DNA from: Pusillibacter faecalis | GTDB lineage: Bacteria; Bacillota; Clostridia; Oscillospirales; Oscillospiraceae | Direction: 5' to 3' | Length of the DNA: 64,000 nt | Assembly (NCBI RefSeq): GCF_018408705.1 | Contig: NZ_AP023420.1 | Coordinates: 496,001-560,000, forward strand | Part shown: positions 15,910 through 25,093 of the stretch, piece after piece | Position numbering within the stretch: the stretch's first letter is position 1 | Layout of the letters: each line of letters opens with the position of its first letter | Notes under the pieces: generated by a model | Seen by the model: only the letters and a program-made list of their open reading frames with translations | The model's database searches: none | Told to the model about the DNA's origin: nothing | Program-made: the position numbers and the translations under genes

Positions 15910-16281
15910 ATGGACGGGTTTTTCTCAGAGCAGCCGTGCTACCGTATTGAAATATTGGAATGGATCAATGAAGAGGATATTACCGACGAATGGCGTTATA
16001 TCTGGAAGCATGACCCGCCTGAGCCGGTCTATGAAGTTATGATGGGCGGCTTTGTTGAGTCCCTAAATCTCGCCTTTGTGTACGAATCAATATATACCAG
16101 ATCCGAGTATGAACAGATCCGGCAAAGCGGTTTCGATTACCAACCGCTGTTGTGGAGAACCCATATTCTCACGGACTGCCCAGACGATGATGCTAACTAT
16201 GAAAAGGACGAGAACGCGGGAACTGGAGTTGCGGCCAAGCGGCTATCTAAATTTACGCTTTTTCCACGGTTGTGGAGGTAG
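15910..16281 (+). CDS. Hypothetical protein
   Basis: A 123-residue acidic protein without membrane segments or recognisable motifs. It starts at an ATG preceded by GGGAGGAGTGCAGG and lies 64 bases after the zinc-ribbon-like gene on the same strand. The last 20 residues turn basic and may reflect a frameshift or lost stop. Function unknown. Confidence 0.45.
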   Translation: MDGFFSEQPCYRIEILEWINEEDITDEWRYIWKHDPPEPVYEVMMGGFVESLNLAFVYESIYTRSEYEQIRQSGFDYQPLLWRTHILTDCPDDDANYEKDENAGTGVAAKRLSKFTLFPRLWR

Positions 16282-16387
16282 CAGTCGGGGCGCTCATGCA
16301 GACGGAACCATAACCCAACTCCTGCCAGAGATAGGTACAAAATGAGCCCGAATAAACTGTTGTCCGGGTAAATTGGTTATGAAAAAA

Positions 16388-16429
16388 GCAGGCATGGAAG
16401 ATCTCCCCCGTAGTATTTTCCGTGCCTGC
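16388..16429. terminator. Bidirectional terminator
   Basis: GCAGGCA/TGCCTGC stem with further pairing inside and A and T runs on both sides. It separates the plus-strand small genes from the minus-strand DtxR gene and response-regulator stub. Confidence 0.65.
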
Positions 16430-16470
16430 CTTTATCATTTATATTTACATTCACATCTGACTCGCCATTT

Positions 16471-16575
16471 TCAAATATATAGGCTAAGAATCGGTTTCCC
16501 GGTCAATAGTAGCGTGTCCCGGGGCTGCCAGCAGAGCGGCAAGTCATCATCAATCAGCAGGATCTGTTTTCGCAT
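16471..16575 (-). pseudogene. Response-regulator relic after DtxR
   Basis: The ATG at 16575 overlaps the DtxR gene by 26 bases, exactly as in the intact pair at 29455/29480. The first 15 residues (MRKQILLIDDDLPLC) are identical to the intact regulator. The frame then diverges and ends after 34 codons. The last bases weakly resemble the intact gene's 3' end, so an internal deletion is possible. Confidence 0.7.
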
Positions 16576-16978
16576 GAAACTGCCTCCCATCCCCGGTTGG
16601 ATCTGTATTTGGGTGGGCCTTCTGGTACAATTCGGCCAACTTCTGAAAACTTTCTGGGCTGATCACATGCTCCATGCGGCAGGCGTCCTGTTCCGCTGTT
16701 TTGGGATCGACACCTGCCTCTACCAGTAGGCGTGTGAAGAAGCAGTGCTTCTCATAGGTCTGCTCGGCTACCTCCCGGCCCACATCGGTCAGGCGGAGAA
16801 AGAAGTCTCCGTCCATGGTGAGAAATCCGCCCTCTTTCAAGGTAGATACCGCGTGACACACGCTTGGTTTAGATACCCCCATGTGCCGGGCCACATCCAC
16901 AGAGCGCACCATGCCTTTTTCCTTTTGGAGTACCAGCACGGCCTCCAGATAATCCTCGCCCGACGCATGGAGTTTCAT
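16550..16978 (-). CDS. DtxR-family metal-dependent repressor
   Basis: A 142-residue paralog of the DtxR proteins at 900, 29455 and 44141. By eye it differs from the 29455 copy at about 14 positions. It has the winged helix (MGVSKPSVCHAV) and metal ligands in GEDYLEA, YEKHCFF and DACRMEH. It starts 15 bases after the ECF ATPase stop, so it closes the S-T-AA' operon from 19811. It probably binds the box at 19844. The C-terminal tail overlaps the response-regulator relic. Confidence 0.9.
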   Translation of the reverse strand: MKLHASGEDYLEAVLVLQKEKGMVRSVDVARHMGVSKPSVCHAVSTLKEGGFLTMDGDFFLRLTDVGREVAEQTYEKHCFFTRLLVEAGVDPKTAEQDACRMEHVISPESFQKLAELYQKAHPNTDPTGDGRQFHAKTDPAD

Positions 16979-16993
16979 TTTACCGCCTACTTC

Positions 16994-18490
16994 CTATTCC
17001 ATATCGTTCAGAAAAAATTCCGGCAGATGTTCTCTACCCTCCGGCTTACAGAGGGAGTAACTTTCCTGAATCTCGCCGTGCTCCATGTGGATAACAAAGT
17101 TACAGCACCGCAAAATAAATTCCGGGTCGTGCGTCACCACAACTACTGTTCTCCCATGCTCCGCAACTCTGTTCACCACCTCCGCCACCTGCCTCATATG
17201 AAACAGGTCCAGCCCGCTGGTTGGCTCATCAAATACGATCAGCGGCCGTTCCGATGCAATCGCGGAGGCGACGGCCACCCGCTGCTTTTGTCCCCCGGAC
17301 AGCCCCATGGGATGGCGCTCCCGATATGGGAGCAGGTCCATCTCAGCCAGTACGGCCTCCGCCTTTGCCTGATCTTCTGTACTCATACTCAGGAATAGTT
17401 CATCCAGCACGCTTTCTGTGAAAAGCTGGTGGTTTACATCCTGCATCACCATATAACAGAGCTTCAGCCGTTCTCTTCTGGAATAGATCTTATCCTGATT
17501 CCGCACAATGCCGCCACACCGCTTTTCCAGCCCGCACAGGCAGCGGGACAGGGTGGATTTTCCCGCTCCGTTATGCCCAATGATTGCGGTTGCACCGCCA
17601 AAGGGGAATACAGCCTCGTCAATGTGCAGGGTTTCCGGCTGATGCTTGTATGCAAAGAAAAACTGACGGATGTTCCATTCGGAGTCCCCGCCCCTGTCAC
17701 AAGGCGCCGCTATGTTCCTTAAAGAGTTTAACTCCAGCGGCCGCAGCCCCATCTGATCCCGCTGCTCTGCGGGCAGGCTTTGGAATTCCTCGGCGGTGTA
17801 GTCGCCCCGGATCTCTCCATTTTTCATATAGAGGACACGGTCGGCCAGGTCGCGTAAATAATAGAGCCGGTGTTCTGATATGACAATGGTTTTCCCCTGG
17901 GCCTTTAAGAGCATGAGCAGTTTTCGGAAATCCGCAATCGCGTAAGTGTCCAGATTGGAGGACGGTTCATCCAGGACATAAATATCCGGCTCGATTGCTG
18001 CCGCTGACCCGCAGGCGATTTTCTGCTTCTCCCCGCCGGAGAGGGAGAAGATGCTTCGCTCAAGCAGAGATTCCAACTTCAGCTGCTCCGCCACCCGGCG
18101 GACCCGCTCGCGGACGGCCTTCTCGGGCAATCCGTGATTTTCCGGGCCAAAGGCCAGTTCGCTGGTCGTGTCCACATTGAAAAACTGGGAGCGTGGATTT
18201 TGGAATACAGAGCCTACTTTTTGAGAAATCTCAAAGAGCGACAGTTCGCGGGTATCTTTCCCATCCAGATAGACCGAGCCTGTAAAAGTCCCCTCGTGGT
18301 AATGGGGGATCAGGCCGTTCAGCAGACGGGTCAAGGTTGTCTTGCCGCAGCCGGAGGCCCCGCAGAGAAGAACAAAGGAGCCGTCCTCAATCGTACAGGT
18401 GATATGCTTCAGTGCCCCTTCCGTCAGGCATTTCCCATCCACAGGGCCGCTTGCCGGATAGGAAAACGACACATCTCTGCACTCAATCAT
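16994..18490 (-). CDS. ECF transporter energizing ATPase, two fused ABC domains
   Basis: A 498-residue double ATPase. Domain 1 has CGASGCGKTT, LSGGEKQK and VLDEPSSNLD, with the His of SEHRL. Domain 2 has GHNGAGKST, LSGGQKQR, FDEPTSGLD and THDPEF. The ATG at 18490 follows AAGGGGG, five bases after the EcfT stop. Its best match in the window is the ATPase at 20995, with the shared stretch GSVFQNPRSQFFNVDTTSE. Dedicated energizer of this ECF cassette. Confidence 0.92.
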   Translation of the reverse strand: MIECRDVSFSYPASGPVDGKCLTEGALKHITCTIEDGSFVLLCGASGCGKTTLTRLLNGLIPHYHEGTFTGSVYLDGKDTRELSLFEISQKVGSVFQNPRSQFFNVDTTSELAFGPENHGLPEKAVRERVRRVAEQLKLESLLERSIFSLSGGEKQKIACGSAAAIEPDIYVLDEPSSNLDTYAIADFRKLLMLLKAQGKTIVISEHRLYYLRDLADRVLYMKNGEIRGDYTAEEFQSLPAEQRDQMGLRPLELNSLRNIAAPCDRGGDSEWNIRQFFFAYKHQPETLHIDEAVFPFGGATAIIGHNGAGKSTLSRCLCGLEKRCGGIVRNQDKIYSRRERLKLCYMVMQDVNHQLFTESVLDELFLSMSTEDQAKAEAVLAEMDLLPYRERHPMGLSGGQKQRVAVASAIASERPLIVFDEPTSGLDLFHMRQVAEVVNRVAEHGRTVVVVTHDPEFILRCCNFVIHMEHGEIQESYSLCKPEGREHLPEFFLNDME

Positions 18491-18495
18491 GGCAT

Positions 18496-19233
18496 TCACC
18501 CCCTTGCAGCCCACACATAGACTTGCGCGGCAAATGCCCCAAGGCAGATCAGGAGCAACACAATATCCTGTGCGCGAAACCCGATTTTACAGATGTTGGT
18601 CCGCTTGACCGGTCCGCCCAGGCCGCGGGTCAGTGCCGCCGCACTCAACTCTTCTCCAATCTTGACGGAGCAGATCATCATGGGAACCATGCGGTATTCC
18701 AGAATAGAGCCGGCCTTTCCACCGCCAAAGCGGACGCCGCGCATCCGCATGGCGTCCCCAATGGCGCTCCATTCTTCCGCCACCGTCGGGAAAAAGCGGA
18801 AGATGACCGACATGGGGATCGTGATCTGCTGCGGCAGGTGAAGCCGCTCCATGGCGGCCACGAATTCGCTGACGGTTGTGGTCGTGACTACGAAGTACCC
18901 CATGACAATTCCCGGCGTAAACCGGAGGAACAGCCCCACAATGGCAACCGCGATAAAATTTGCAACCCCGGTCAGATAGGATAGTCCAAACAGTTCCAAG
19001 CAGAGGCTTCCCCCAAAAATCAGGAGATAGAGAACAGCGCCTTTCCATTTTCCTGCCAAGAGCAGAAGCAGCAGGGGGATCGCCGCCAGCACAATGATGT
19101 AATACTGCATGACGCCTTCATACGAGCCGCCCAAAATGAAAACGGCTATGGTGGTCAGCACCGCCAATTTTGTGCGGGGATCTAAAACAATCCCACTGTG
19201 GTTTTTCTGACTGGCAAGAAGCTCGCGGCTCAT
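18496..19233 (-). CDS. ECF transporter T component
   Basis: A 245-residue membrane protein with the EcfT coupling motifs DAMRMRGVRFGG and ALTRGLGG in the C-terminal half, and LDPRTKLAVL at the N terminus, which is typical of CbiQ/EcfT proteins. The ATG overlaps the S-component stop by one base (TAATG). Partner of the S component at 19233 and the fused ATPase at 16994. Confidence 0.9.
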   Translation of the reverse strand: MSRELLASQKNHSGIVLDPRTKLAVLTTIAVFILGGSYEGVMQYYIIVLAAIPLLLLLLAGKWKGAVLYLLIFGGSLCLELFGLSYLTGVANFIAVAIVGLFLRFTPGIVMGYFVVTTTTVSEFVAAMERLHLPQQITIPMSVIFRFFPTVAEEWSAIGDAMRMRGVRFGGGKAGSILEYRMVPMMICSVKIGEELSAAALTRGLGGPVKRTNICKIGFRAQDIVLLLICLGAFAAQVYVWAARG

Positions 19234-19811
19234 TATACAATTCCCGCCCGTTCAAAGTGCTTTTTGAAAATTTTGCGTCCAATCAGGCCGCCCACCAGCC
19301 CGCTGACAAAGGCCGCCACCAGAAGCATCGGCAAAATCCAGTCCGGCATATAGGCCATGAGCGTGTCTGCATATTCCTGTCCATAGCCGGGAAGGAGATT
19401 TTGATAGTAAGCGTCCCGTGTCACAACAATAGGGATGAACGCGCCGATCACCCACATGGAGAAAACGCCGTGGATCAAGACTTCGCGCTTGGCGTTTTTG
19501 TAGCCGCAGCCCTTCATCATGAAATCAGAGATCAATCCAAAAATCAGGCCGGTTGGGATGCACCAGTAGCCCATTCCGGTAAGCAGCATAATAATACCGA
19601 GCAGCAGGCCGCAGATAGTCAGCATGCCAAACTTTTTAATTTTGGAGAAAAACAGCATCATGGGGATGCCGCCGACCAGCGGAACGATCACACTGATGAG
19701 CGGGATGAAAATAGGGATAAAGCCAATAGATGCCGCGGCAAAGATCACGATAAAGTAGATCGCCGTAAAAATACCGATGTTGATTAAGTCTTTCCCTTGA
19801 AGCCTGTTCAT
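19233..19811 (-). CDS. ECF transporter S component, Trep_Strep family
   Basis: A 192-residue protein with about six hydrophobic helices, the cytoplasmic SKIKKFGM loop and the C-terminal tail FKKHFERAGIV. It is closely related to the S component at 23216, which shares QxKDLI at the start and the KxxKFGM loop. The ATG follows AGGAGG. First gene of an operon controlled by the box at 19844. Substrate unknown. Confidence 0.87.
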   Translation of the reverse strand: MNRLQGKDLINIGIFTAIYFIVIFAAASIGFIPIFIPLISVIVPLVGGIPMMLFFSKIKKFGMLTICGLLLGIIMLLTGMGYWCIPTGLIFGLISDFMMKGCGYKNAKREVLIHGVFSMWVIGAFIPIVVTRDAYYQNLLPGYGQEYADTLMAYMPDWILPMLLVAAFVSGLVGGLIGRKIFKKHFERAGIV

Positions 19812-19843
19812 TGAGAATCCTCCTACACATGATTGATTTTCGG

Positions 19844-19859
19844 ATTAGACAACGCTAAC
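19844..19859. promoter_or_regulatory. DtxR-type operator of ECF cassette 2
   Basis: ATTAG-ACAACG-CTAAC, one mismatch from the perfect palindrome, 33 bases upstream of the S-component ATG on the minus strand. The AraC gene runs divergently on the other side. Confidence 0.7.
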
Positions 19860-19957
19860 CGTCGTAATAGTAGCACAGATCAAATCACGCTTCTATGCAC
19901 ATACCGACAGTTTAGGCCCGAATAGCAAGGAGTTTTCTCTTTCCCGTTGTTTGATGA

Positions 19958-19986
19958 TTGACCCCTAAAAGGGGACGGCCTATAAT
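19958..19986 (+). promoter_or_regulatory. Promoter of the AraC gene
   Basis: TTGACC (19958-19963), 17 bases and TATAAT (19981-19986). The spacer holds a small CCCC/GGGG palindrome. Because transcription would start near 19993, the AraC start cannot be the upstream in-frame ATG at 19958. Confidence 0.75.
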
Positions 19987-20023
19987 AAACTCAATCATTT
20001 TGCCGCGAAAGGGGGAAAATTTG

Positions 20024-20998
20024 TTGCGCGACATGATGGAAAGCATCCTGAAAAACAGTGATACCGTTTTGGGCGTAGAGTGGAAAAGCGGCCCAAATAG
20101 CAGCGAACTTCTTTTGGAGCAGGAGGACGGCCGCGGAAGGATGGTCTTCCACCCGCTCTTTCCCGGTGTGACCCTGGCGTTTATTCAGGTAAACGCGTCA
20201 AACTGGCCGGAGTCCGAGGCCAATGCCGAGCTGCGGCCCCTGCTGATCAATTACTGCGTTGCAGGAAGAAGTGAGCTTCTTCTGGATGACGGAGCCTACA
20301 TATACCTGAAGGAAAATGATTTTGCCGTCAGTGAGCAGACGGCCCAGGACGGCTATATTTTCCCAACAAGGCTTTATCAGGGCATTAAAATCTATTTTGA
20401 TATAGAACAGCTCTCTCATCACGCCCAGGAACTGATGTCCGCTTTTGAGCTGGATTTTACTCTGCTGCGTGAGAACTATTGCCGCAGACAAAAGACCTAT
20501 ATCAACGAGGCGGACAGCACACTTACCGCCATTTTCCACAAACTCTGGGCACTGTCGGAGCAGCCGTCTCTCTTTTATCTGCGCATCTATACGCTGGAAC
20601 TGATTTACGAACTGCTCCATACAGAGCCGCGCCCTTCAAAAACCTGCGGCTTTTATACGGAACTTCAGGTGGGGATCGCCAAAAAAGCAGAACAAATCCT
20701 CACCGCAGATCTCCGGAAACATATCCCCGTGCGTCTGCTGGCGGAAAAATTCTCCGTTGGAGAAACCAGCTTGAAAAACTACTTCCGTGGGGTGTACGGC
20801 CAGAACATCTCCACCTATCTGCGGGAGGCCCGTATGAAAGCCGCCGCTGAATTTTTAGAGGACACCAGCCGCCCCATTGCGGAAATCGCGGAGCAGATTG
20901 GCTATTCCAATCAGGGAAAGTTTGCAGCGGTATTCAAGAAGCAATTCGGCATGTCCCCGTTGGAGTACCGGCGCGCACAGAAGCTGTCCACACTTTAG
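20024..20998 (+). CDS. AraC-family transcriptional regulator of ECF cassette 2
   Basis: About 324 residues with an N-terminal sensor domain and a C-terminal AraC DNA-binding domain (LLAEKFSVGETSLKNYFRG, then IAEIAEQIGYSNQGKFAAV). GGGGG at 20011-20015 best fits a TTG start at 20021 or 20024. The ATG at 20033 is 17 bases away. The stop overlaps the stop of the opposing ATPase gene by four bases. Its close paralog at 24000 sits in the same place by cassette 3. It is likely a substrate-responsive activator of the divergent ECF operon. Confidence 0.87.
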   Translation: MRDMMESILKNSDTVLGVEWKSGPNSSELLLEQEDGRGRMVFHPLFPGVTLAFIQVNASNWPESEANAELRPLLINYCVAGRSELLLDDGAYIYLKENDFAVSEQTAQDGYIFPTRLYQGIKIYFDIEQLSHHAQELMSAFELDFTLLRENYCRRQKTYINEADSTLTAIFHKLWALSEQPSLFYLRIYTLELIYELLHTEPRPSKTCGFYTELQVGIAKKAEQILTADLRKHIPVRLLAEKFSVGETSLKNYFRGVYGQNISTYLREARMKAAAEFLEDTSRPIAEIAEQIGYSNQGKFAAVFKKQFGMSPLEYRRAQKLSTL

Positions 20999-22461
20999 GC
21001 GCCGCTTCCCATAAAATAAGCGCAGACCCTTGAAAGGCCGCCCGCATCCATAGGATATTGGCCGGCAATGTTTCCCTGGGCGAAATGGATGATGTCCGTG
21101 CAGCAGTCCAGCAGCAGTTCCAGATCGTGTGTGATCACATAAACAGTGACGCCTTCCGTGCTGAGCTGCCGCAAAACAGCGGCGACCTCTTTCATGTGCC
21201 GGTAATCAAGGCCGCTGGTGGGTTCGTCAAAAAAGAGAATAGACCGCTTTGACGCAATGGCGGATGCGATGGCCACCCTCTGTTTCTGCCCGCCGGAAAG
21301 CGACATGGGGTGCCTGTCTCTGAACGGGAGGAGATCCAGCCGGGACAGGATTTCCTCTGCCTGTTTTGTATCCGGCTCCTCCATGCTGATCAACACTTCG
21401 TCCAGGACTGTTTCTGTAAAGAGCTGATGGTTTACCTCTTGCATGACCATATAGCAGGTGTTCAGCCGATCTTTCGGACGGTATCGCTTGCCGTTCCAGA
21501 TTACCTCGCCGCATTGCTTCTCCAGCCCGCAGAAGCACCGGGAAAAGGTGGACTTGCCAGCCCCGTTATTACCAATGATGCCTACAATGCGGCCGGCCGG
21601 AATAGTGCAATCCTGTATGTGCAGGATTGCCGATCCATGGGGATACGCAAAGCGGAACTGCTTCAGCTCCAGTTCCGTCCCTGTGCATTGCGGTGTTTGC
21701 GGCGGTTGTAATTGTTCCAGGGCGAAAGTGCGTAGCCCCATTTCCGTCCGGGCTTGCTCCGACAGGCCTTTAAATTCCTCCGAAGTATATTCCCGTGTGA
21801 TTTTGCCGCCCTTCATATAAATAAAACGATCCGCCAGACCACGGAGATAATAGAGCCTGTGTTCCGATACGACGATGGTTTTCCCTTGGCCTTTCCAGAA
21901 AGCCAGGGTTTTCCGCAGGTCGGAAATGGATGCCGCATCCAGATTGGAGGATGGCTCATCCAGTACCAGTACCTCCGGCTCCATGATCGAAACGCCGGCG
22001 CAGGCAACTTTTTGTTTCTCTCCTCCGGAGAGGTGGAAGATATTCCGGTCCATCAGCTTTTCCAATCGGAAATCACGGACCGTCCTCTCCAGCCGCGCCC
22101 GGATTGTTTCTGCCGGCTGGCCCAGATTTTCACAGCCAAAGGTGATCTCGCTGGTTGTATCTACATTAAAAAACTGGGAACGCGGGTTTTGGAACACGCT
22201 GCCCACGATTTTCGCCGTATCATAGAGCGGTTGTTTTGACACTTCAGCCCCGTTGACCCACACGCCGCCGCTCATCTTCCCTTCGTAATAATGGGGGATC
22301 AGGCCGTTGATCAAGCGTGTGATCGTGGTTTTTCCGCAGCCGCTCTCGCCGCAGAGCACGGCAAACTCGCCGCGCTTGATCTGAAGCTCAATGTCCCGAA
22401 CACCACCGGTATGCTCCGTTTCTTCTCCATAAGAGAAGGTCACATGGTCAATCTGAATCAT
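20995..22461 (-). CDS. ECF transporter energizing ATPase, two fused ABC domains
   Basis: A 488-residue double ATPase. Domain 1: CGESGCGKTT, LSGGEKQK, VLDEPSSNLD and SEHRL. Domain 2: GNNGAGKST, LSGGQKQR, FDEPTSGLD and THDLEL. The ATG at 22461 overlaps the EcfT stop (ATGA) and follows GGAGG. A longer in-frame start at 22572 lies inside EcfT. It is the last gene of this cassette, which unlike cassettes 1, 2 and 4 has no DtxR gene behind it. Confidence 0.92.
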   Translation of the reverse strand: MIQIDHVTFSYGEETEHTGGVRDIELQIKRGEFAVLCGESGCGKTTITRLINGLIPHYYEGKMSGGVWVNGAEVSKQPLYDTAKIVGSVFQNPRSQFFNVDTTSEITFGCENLGQPAETIRARLERTVRDFRLEKLMDRNIFHLSGGEKQKVACAGVSIMEPEVLVLDEPSSNLDAASISDLRKTLAFWKGQGKTIVVSEHRLYYLRGLADRFIYMKGGKITREYTSEEFKGLSEQARTEMGLRTFALEQLQPPQTPQCTGTELELKQFRFAYPHGSAILHIQDCTIPAGRIVGIIGNNGAGKSTFSRCFCGLEKQCGEVIWNGKRYRPKDRLNTCYMVMQEVNHQLFTETVLDEVLISMEEPDTKQAEEILSRLDLLPFRDRHPMSLSGGQKQRVAIASAIASKRSILFFDEPTSGLDYRHMKEVAAVLRQLSTEGVTVYVITHDLELLLDCCTDIIHFAQGNIAGQYPMDAGGLSRVCAYFMGSGA

Positions 22462-23216
22462 CCTCTGACACCTCCCCAAAAAGCGATCTGCGGCTGGAGC
22501 AGAAACAGAGCGAAGCAGGCGACGCAGAACAGCGCCGCCATAAGATCCTGTACATGAAACCCAATCCGGCACAAGTTGGTACGCCTTCCTGGAGCCCCAA
22601 GACCCCGCGTTAAGGCGGCAGCGGAAAGTTCATCCCCGATTTTGACCACGGATACAATAAGCGGTACCAGCCGGTACTCGACCATTAGGAACGGATTCTT
22701 TCCTCCGAAGCGTATCCCGCGCATCTTCATAGCGTCCCGGATGGCCTGATACTCCTCGCTGACGGTGGGAAAGAAGCGGAAAATCACCGACAGCGGGATC
22801 ACGATCTTCTCCGTCAGGTGCATCCGCTCCATGGCTCCAATGAATTCGCTCACCGATGTGGACGCAATCAGATAGGCGCCCATCATGATACCGGGTGCAA
22901 AGCGGGTCATGATGGATGTGACCGCCAGCAGGACAAAGGAGAAAAGCCCGCTCGCCCAGATCAGGGCCACACGCTCCAGCGCAAAACAGGCCGCATACAA
23001 AATCAGGTACTTTGCCGCCGTCTGAAAGCGTCGCTCGGAGAGGATCAGGATAAATGGGACGAGGCTCAAAAGTGGCTTTATCAAATTCATGATCCCCTCG
23101 TTGCTGGTACTGAACATCAGGGTGGTGATGGTCAGCAGAAGAAGCAGCTTGGTGCGCGGGTCCAGTTGGATGCTTTTCTTGCTTGCTGTTACTGTGGGGT
23201 ATGATGCGCTGCTCAT
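22458..23216 (-). CDS. ECF transporter T component
   Basis: A 252-residue membrane protein with LDPRTKLLLL near the N terminus and the coupling motifs DAMKMRGIRFGG and ALTRGLGAPG. The start overlaps the S-component stop by one base (TAATG). It is a clear paralog of the EcfT at 18496. Connects the S component at 23216 to the fused ATPase. Confidence 0.9.
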   Translation of the reverse strand: MSSASYPTVTASKKSIQLDPRTKLLLLLTITTLMFSTSNEGIMNLIKPLLSLVPFILILSERRFQTAAKYLILYAACFALERVALIWASGLFSFVLLAVTSIMTRFAPGIMMGAYLIASTSVSEFIGAMERMHLTEKIVIPLSVIFRFFPTVSEEYQAIRDAMKMRGIRFGGKNPFLMVEYRLVPLIVSVVKIGDELSAAALTRGLGAPGRRTNLCRIGFHVQDLMAALFCVACFALFLLQPQIAFWGGVRG

Positions 23217-23800
23217 TACGCAATGCCCGCCTTGGCAAAGTGCTTTTTCAAGAGAGCCTTGCCCAGCAGTCCACCGAAAATGGCGAACACAAAGATTCCT
23301 GCAATTACCAGGATTATACTCCACATCGGCATGACAGCCATTACCTGATCCGCATATTCCGCTCCGAAGCTGGCCGCAAAACTCGCCCAGGAGTCTTCCA
23401 CCATAAAATACATGGGGATATAGGTACCCACCATCCAGAGGCTGAACACCGCATACCCCAGCAGGCTCTTCTTGGCGCTCTTATAGCCGCCGGATTTCAA
23501 AATCAAATCACCCAGCAGTCCAAAAACAGCCCCCAGGGGGACGCCCCAGAAGCCCATGCCGGTCAACCCCATCAGCAGGCCGCTCAAAATGCCCATAATG
23601 GTGACCATCCCGAACTTTTTCACCCTTGTCAGGAACAGCATGAATGGGATGCCGGTGATCAGCGCCCATAGCGCCCCCAGGACGGGAAGGAAAATTGGCA
23701 CAAACCCGATGGGGATTGCGACACAGCAGCCGATGACAAAATACAGGACCGTAAACAGTCCAAGGCTGATCAAGTCTTTTGCCTGAAGTTTGTTACTCAT
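23216..23800 (-). CDS. ECF transporter S component, Trep_Strep family
   Basis: A 194-residue six-helix membrane protein with the loop TRVKKFGM and the tail LKKHFAKAGIA. The ATG follows GGAGGTG. It is the closest relative of the S component at 19233, so cassettes 2 and 3 probably arose by duplication and then diverged in substrate or regulation. Confidence 0.87.
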   Translation of the reverse strand: MSNKLQAKDLISLGLFTVLYFVIGCCVAIPIGFVPIFLPVLGALWALITGIPFMLFLTRVKKFGMVTIMGILSGLLMGLTGMGFWGVPLGAVFGLLGDLILKSGGYKSAKKSLLGYAVFSLWMVGTYIPMYFMVEDSWASFAASFGAEYADQVMAVMPMWSIILVIAGIFVFAIFGGLLGKALLKKHFAKAGIA

Positions 23801-23822
23801 AAGTACACCTCCGCACTTTTTG

Positions 23823-23838
23823 GTTAGCGTATTCTAAC
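23823..23838. promoter_or_regulatory. DtxR-type operator of ECF cassette 3
   Basis: GTTAG-CGTATT-CTAAC, perfect arms, 23 bases before the S-component ATG. Confidence 0.75.
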
Positions 23839-23919
23839 CTCGTTATAGAATACCACACCCAGATTGGTGTTTCTACAACCGAACAACTTTTTAGCTCCAA
23901 TCAACATCGAGTTTTTAGG

Positions 23920-23949
23920 TTGACGAATGAGAAATTTCAAGCCTATAAT
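23920..23949 (+). promoter_or_regulatory. Promoter of the AraC gene at 24000
   Basis: TTGACG (23920-23925), 18 bases and TATAAT (23944-23949), about 50 bases before the ATG. Confidence 0.7.
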
Positions 23950-23999
23950 GGATAAAAAGCATTCCGTTTCTTGAGTATCCAAGAGGAAAGTGTGTACCT

Positions 24000-25007
24000 A
24001 TGAACATTGATGAAATCATCCGAAAATGCGTTGAAGTTCCCGGAATATCTATCGAACGGGGAGAATACAGCGCGGGACTTTTTCTAAATGGGAAGGATGG
24101 AAAAGGCTCTGTGACATTTTTCCCGCTTTTCTCGGGATTGACGCTGGCCTATATCTCAGTAAACGCTCCGCTCTGGACAGCACCGGATCTGTGCGGAGAG
24201 GGCTCCGAGGAAAAAGGGCCGCTGCTTCTGAACTACTGCGTTACTGGGCGCTGTGAGATCATTCTGAACAACGGAAATTTTGTGTATGTGACGGATGGGG
24301 ATCTATCCCTGACAGAGCATTTTGCTCAAAGGCAGTATGTCTATCCACGCCGCATCTACGAGGGGCTGGAGTTCTTTATAGAGCTTGATACGCTTGCAGC
24401 GCAGAGCGCATGGCTTCTGGAGGAATTCGGACTTGACTTTCACTGCGTTGTGGAGCGGTACTGCCGGAATGGAAGCACCTACATCTCCAAGGCTGTCCCC
24501 GACGCGGAAGAATTGTTGAAAAAACTATGGTCACTGTATCATGAGCCTATGCCCTTTGCTGTAATGCAGATGAAGATCTATTCCCTGGCGCTGTTTTCGC
24601 TGTTGATGGCGCAGAAGGAAATCCCTCCGTCCCAAGTCTGCGCCTATTTTACAGAAACGCAGGTGAGCATTGCAAAACAGGTGGAACAGATCATCACAGC
24701 CGACCTGCGGCAGTATCATCCGGCATGGGAACTGGCCGCGAGGTTTTCTATCAGCGAAACCAGTATGAAGAATTATTTTCGCGGCGTCTTCGGGCAAAAC
24801 ATATCGGCGTATCTCCGGGAGGTCAGAATGAGAAAATCCGCGGAATTGTTGACGGGCAGCCGACTTTCGGTATCTGAGGTGGCGGAACGGGTCGGATACA
24901 TCAACCAGAGCAAATTTGCATCCGTTTTCAAAAAGCAATTCGGCATGTCCCCGCTGGAGTACCGGCGCATGAAACATTTAGAGCGTCTCCGCCTTGATAC
25001 GCCTTAG
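24000..25007 (+). CDS. AraC-family transcriptional regulator of ECF cassette 3
   Basis: A 335-residue regulator, paralogous over its length to the one at 20024. Shared stretches include LLLNYCVTGR in the sensor domain and FRGVFGQNISAYLREVRM plus QFGMSPLEYRR in the DNA-binding domain. The ATG follows GAGGAAAG. It is transcribed divergently from the ECF operon, whose promoter region it probably controls. Confidence 0.9.
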   Translation: MNIDEIIRKCVEVPGISIERGEYSAGLFLNGKDGKGSVTFFPLFSGLTLAYISVNAPLWTAPDLCGEGSEEKGPLLLNYCVTGRCEIILNNGNFVYVTDGDLSLTEHFAQRQYVYPRRIYEGLEFFIELDTLAAQSAWLLEEFGLDFHCVVERYCRNGSTYISKAVPDAEELLKKLWSLYHEPMPFAVMQMKIYSLALFSLLMAQKEIPPSQVCAYFTETQVSIAKQVEQIITADLRQYHPAWELAARFSISETSMKNYFRGVFGQNISAYLREVRMRKSAELLTGSRLSVSEVAERVGYINQSKFASVFKKQFGMSPLEYRRMKHLERLRLDTP

Positions 25008-25030
25008 CCGCTGTTCAGAGTAACGGCATC

Positions 25031-25059
25031 TTGTGAATTTTGCGGTTACTGTGTATAAT
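25031..25059 (+). promoter_or_regulatory. Promoter of the TetR gene at 25094
   Basis: TTGTGA (25031-25036), exactly 17 bases and TATAAT (25054-25059). Confidence 0.65.
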
Positions 25060-25093
25060 ATTTTCAAAGCAGTAAACGGAGGTGTATGTCCGG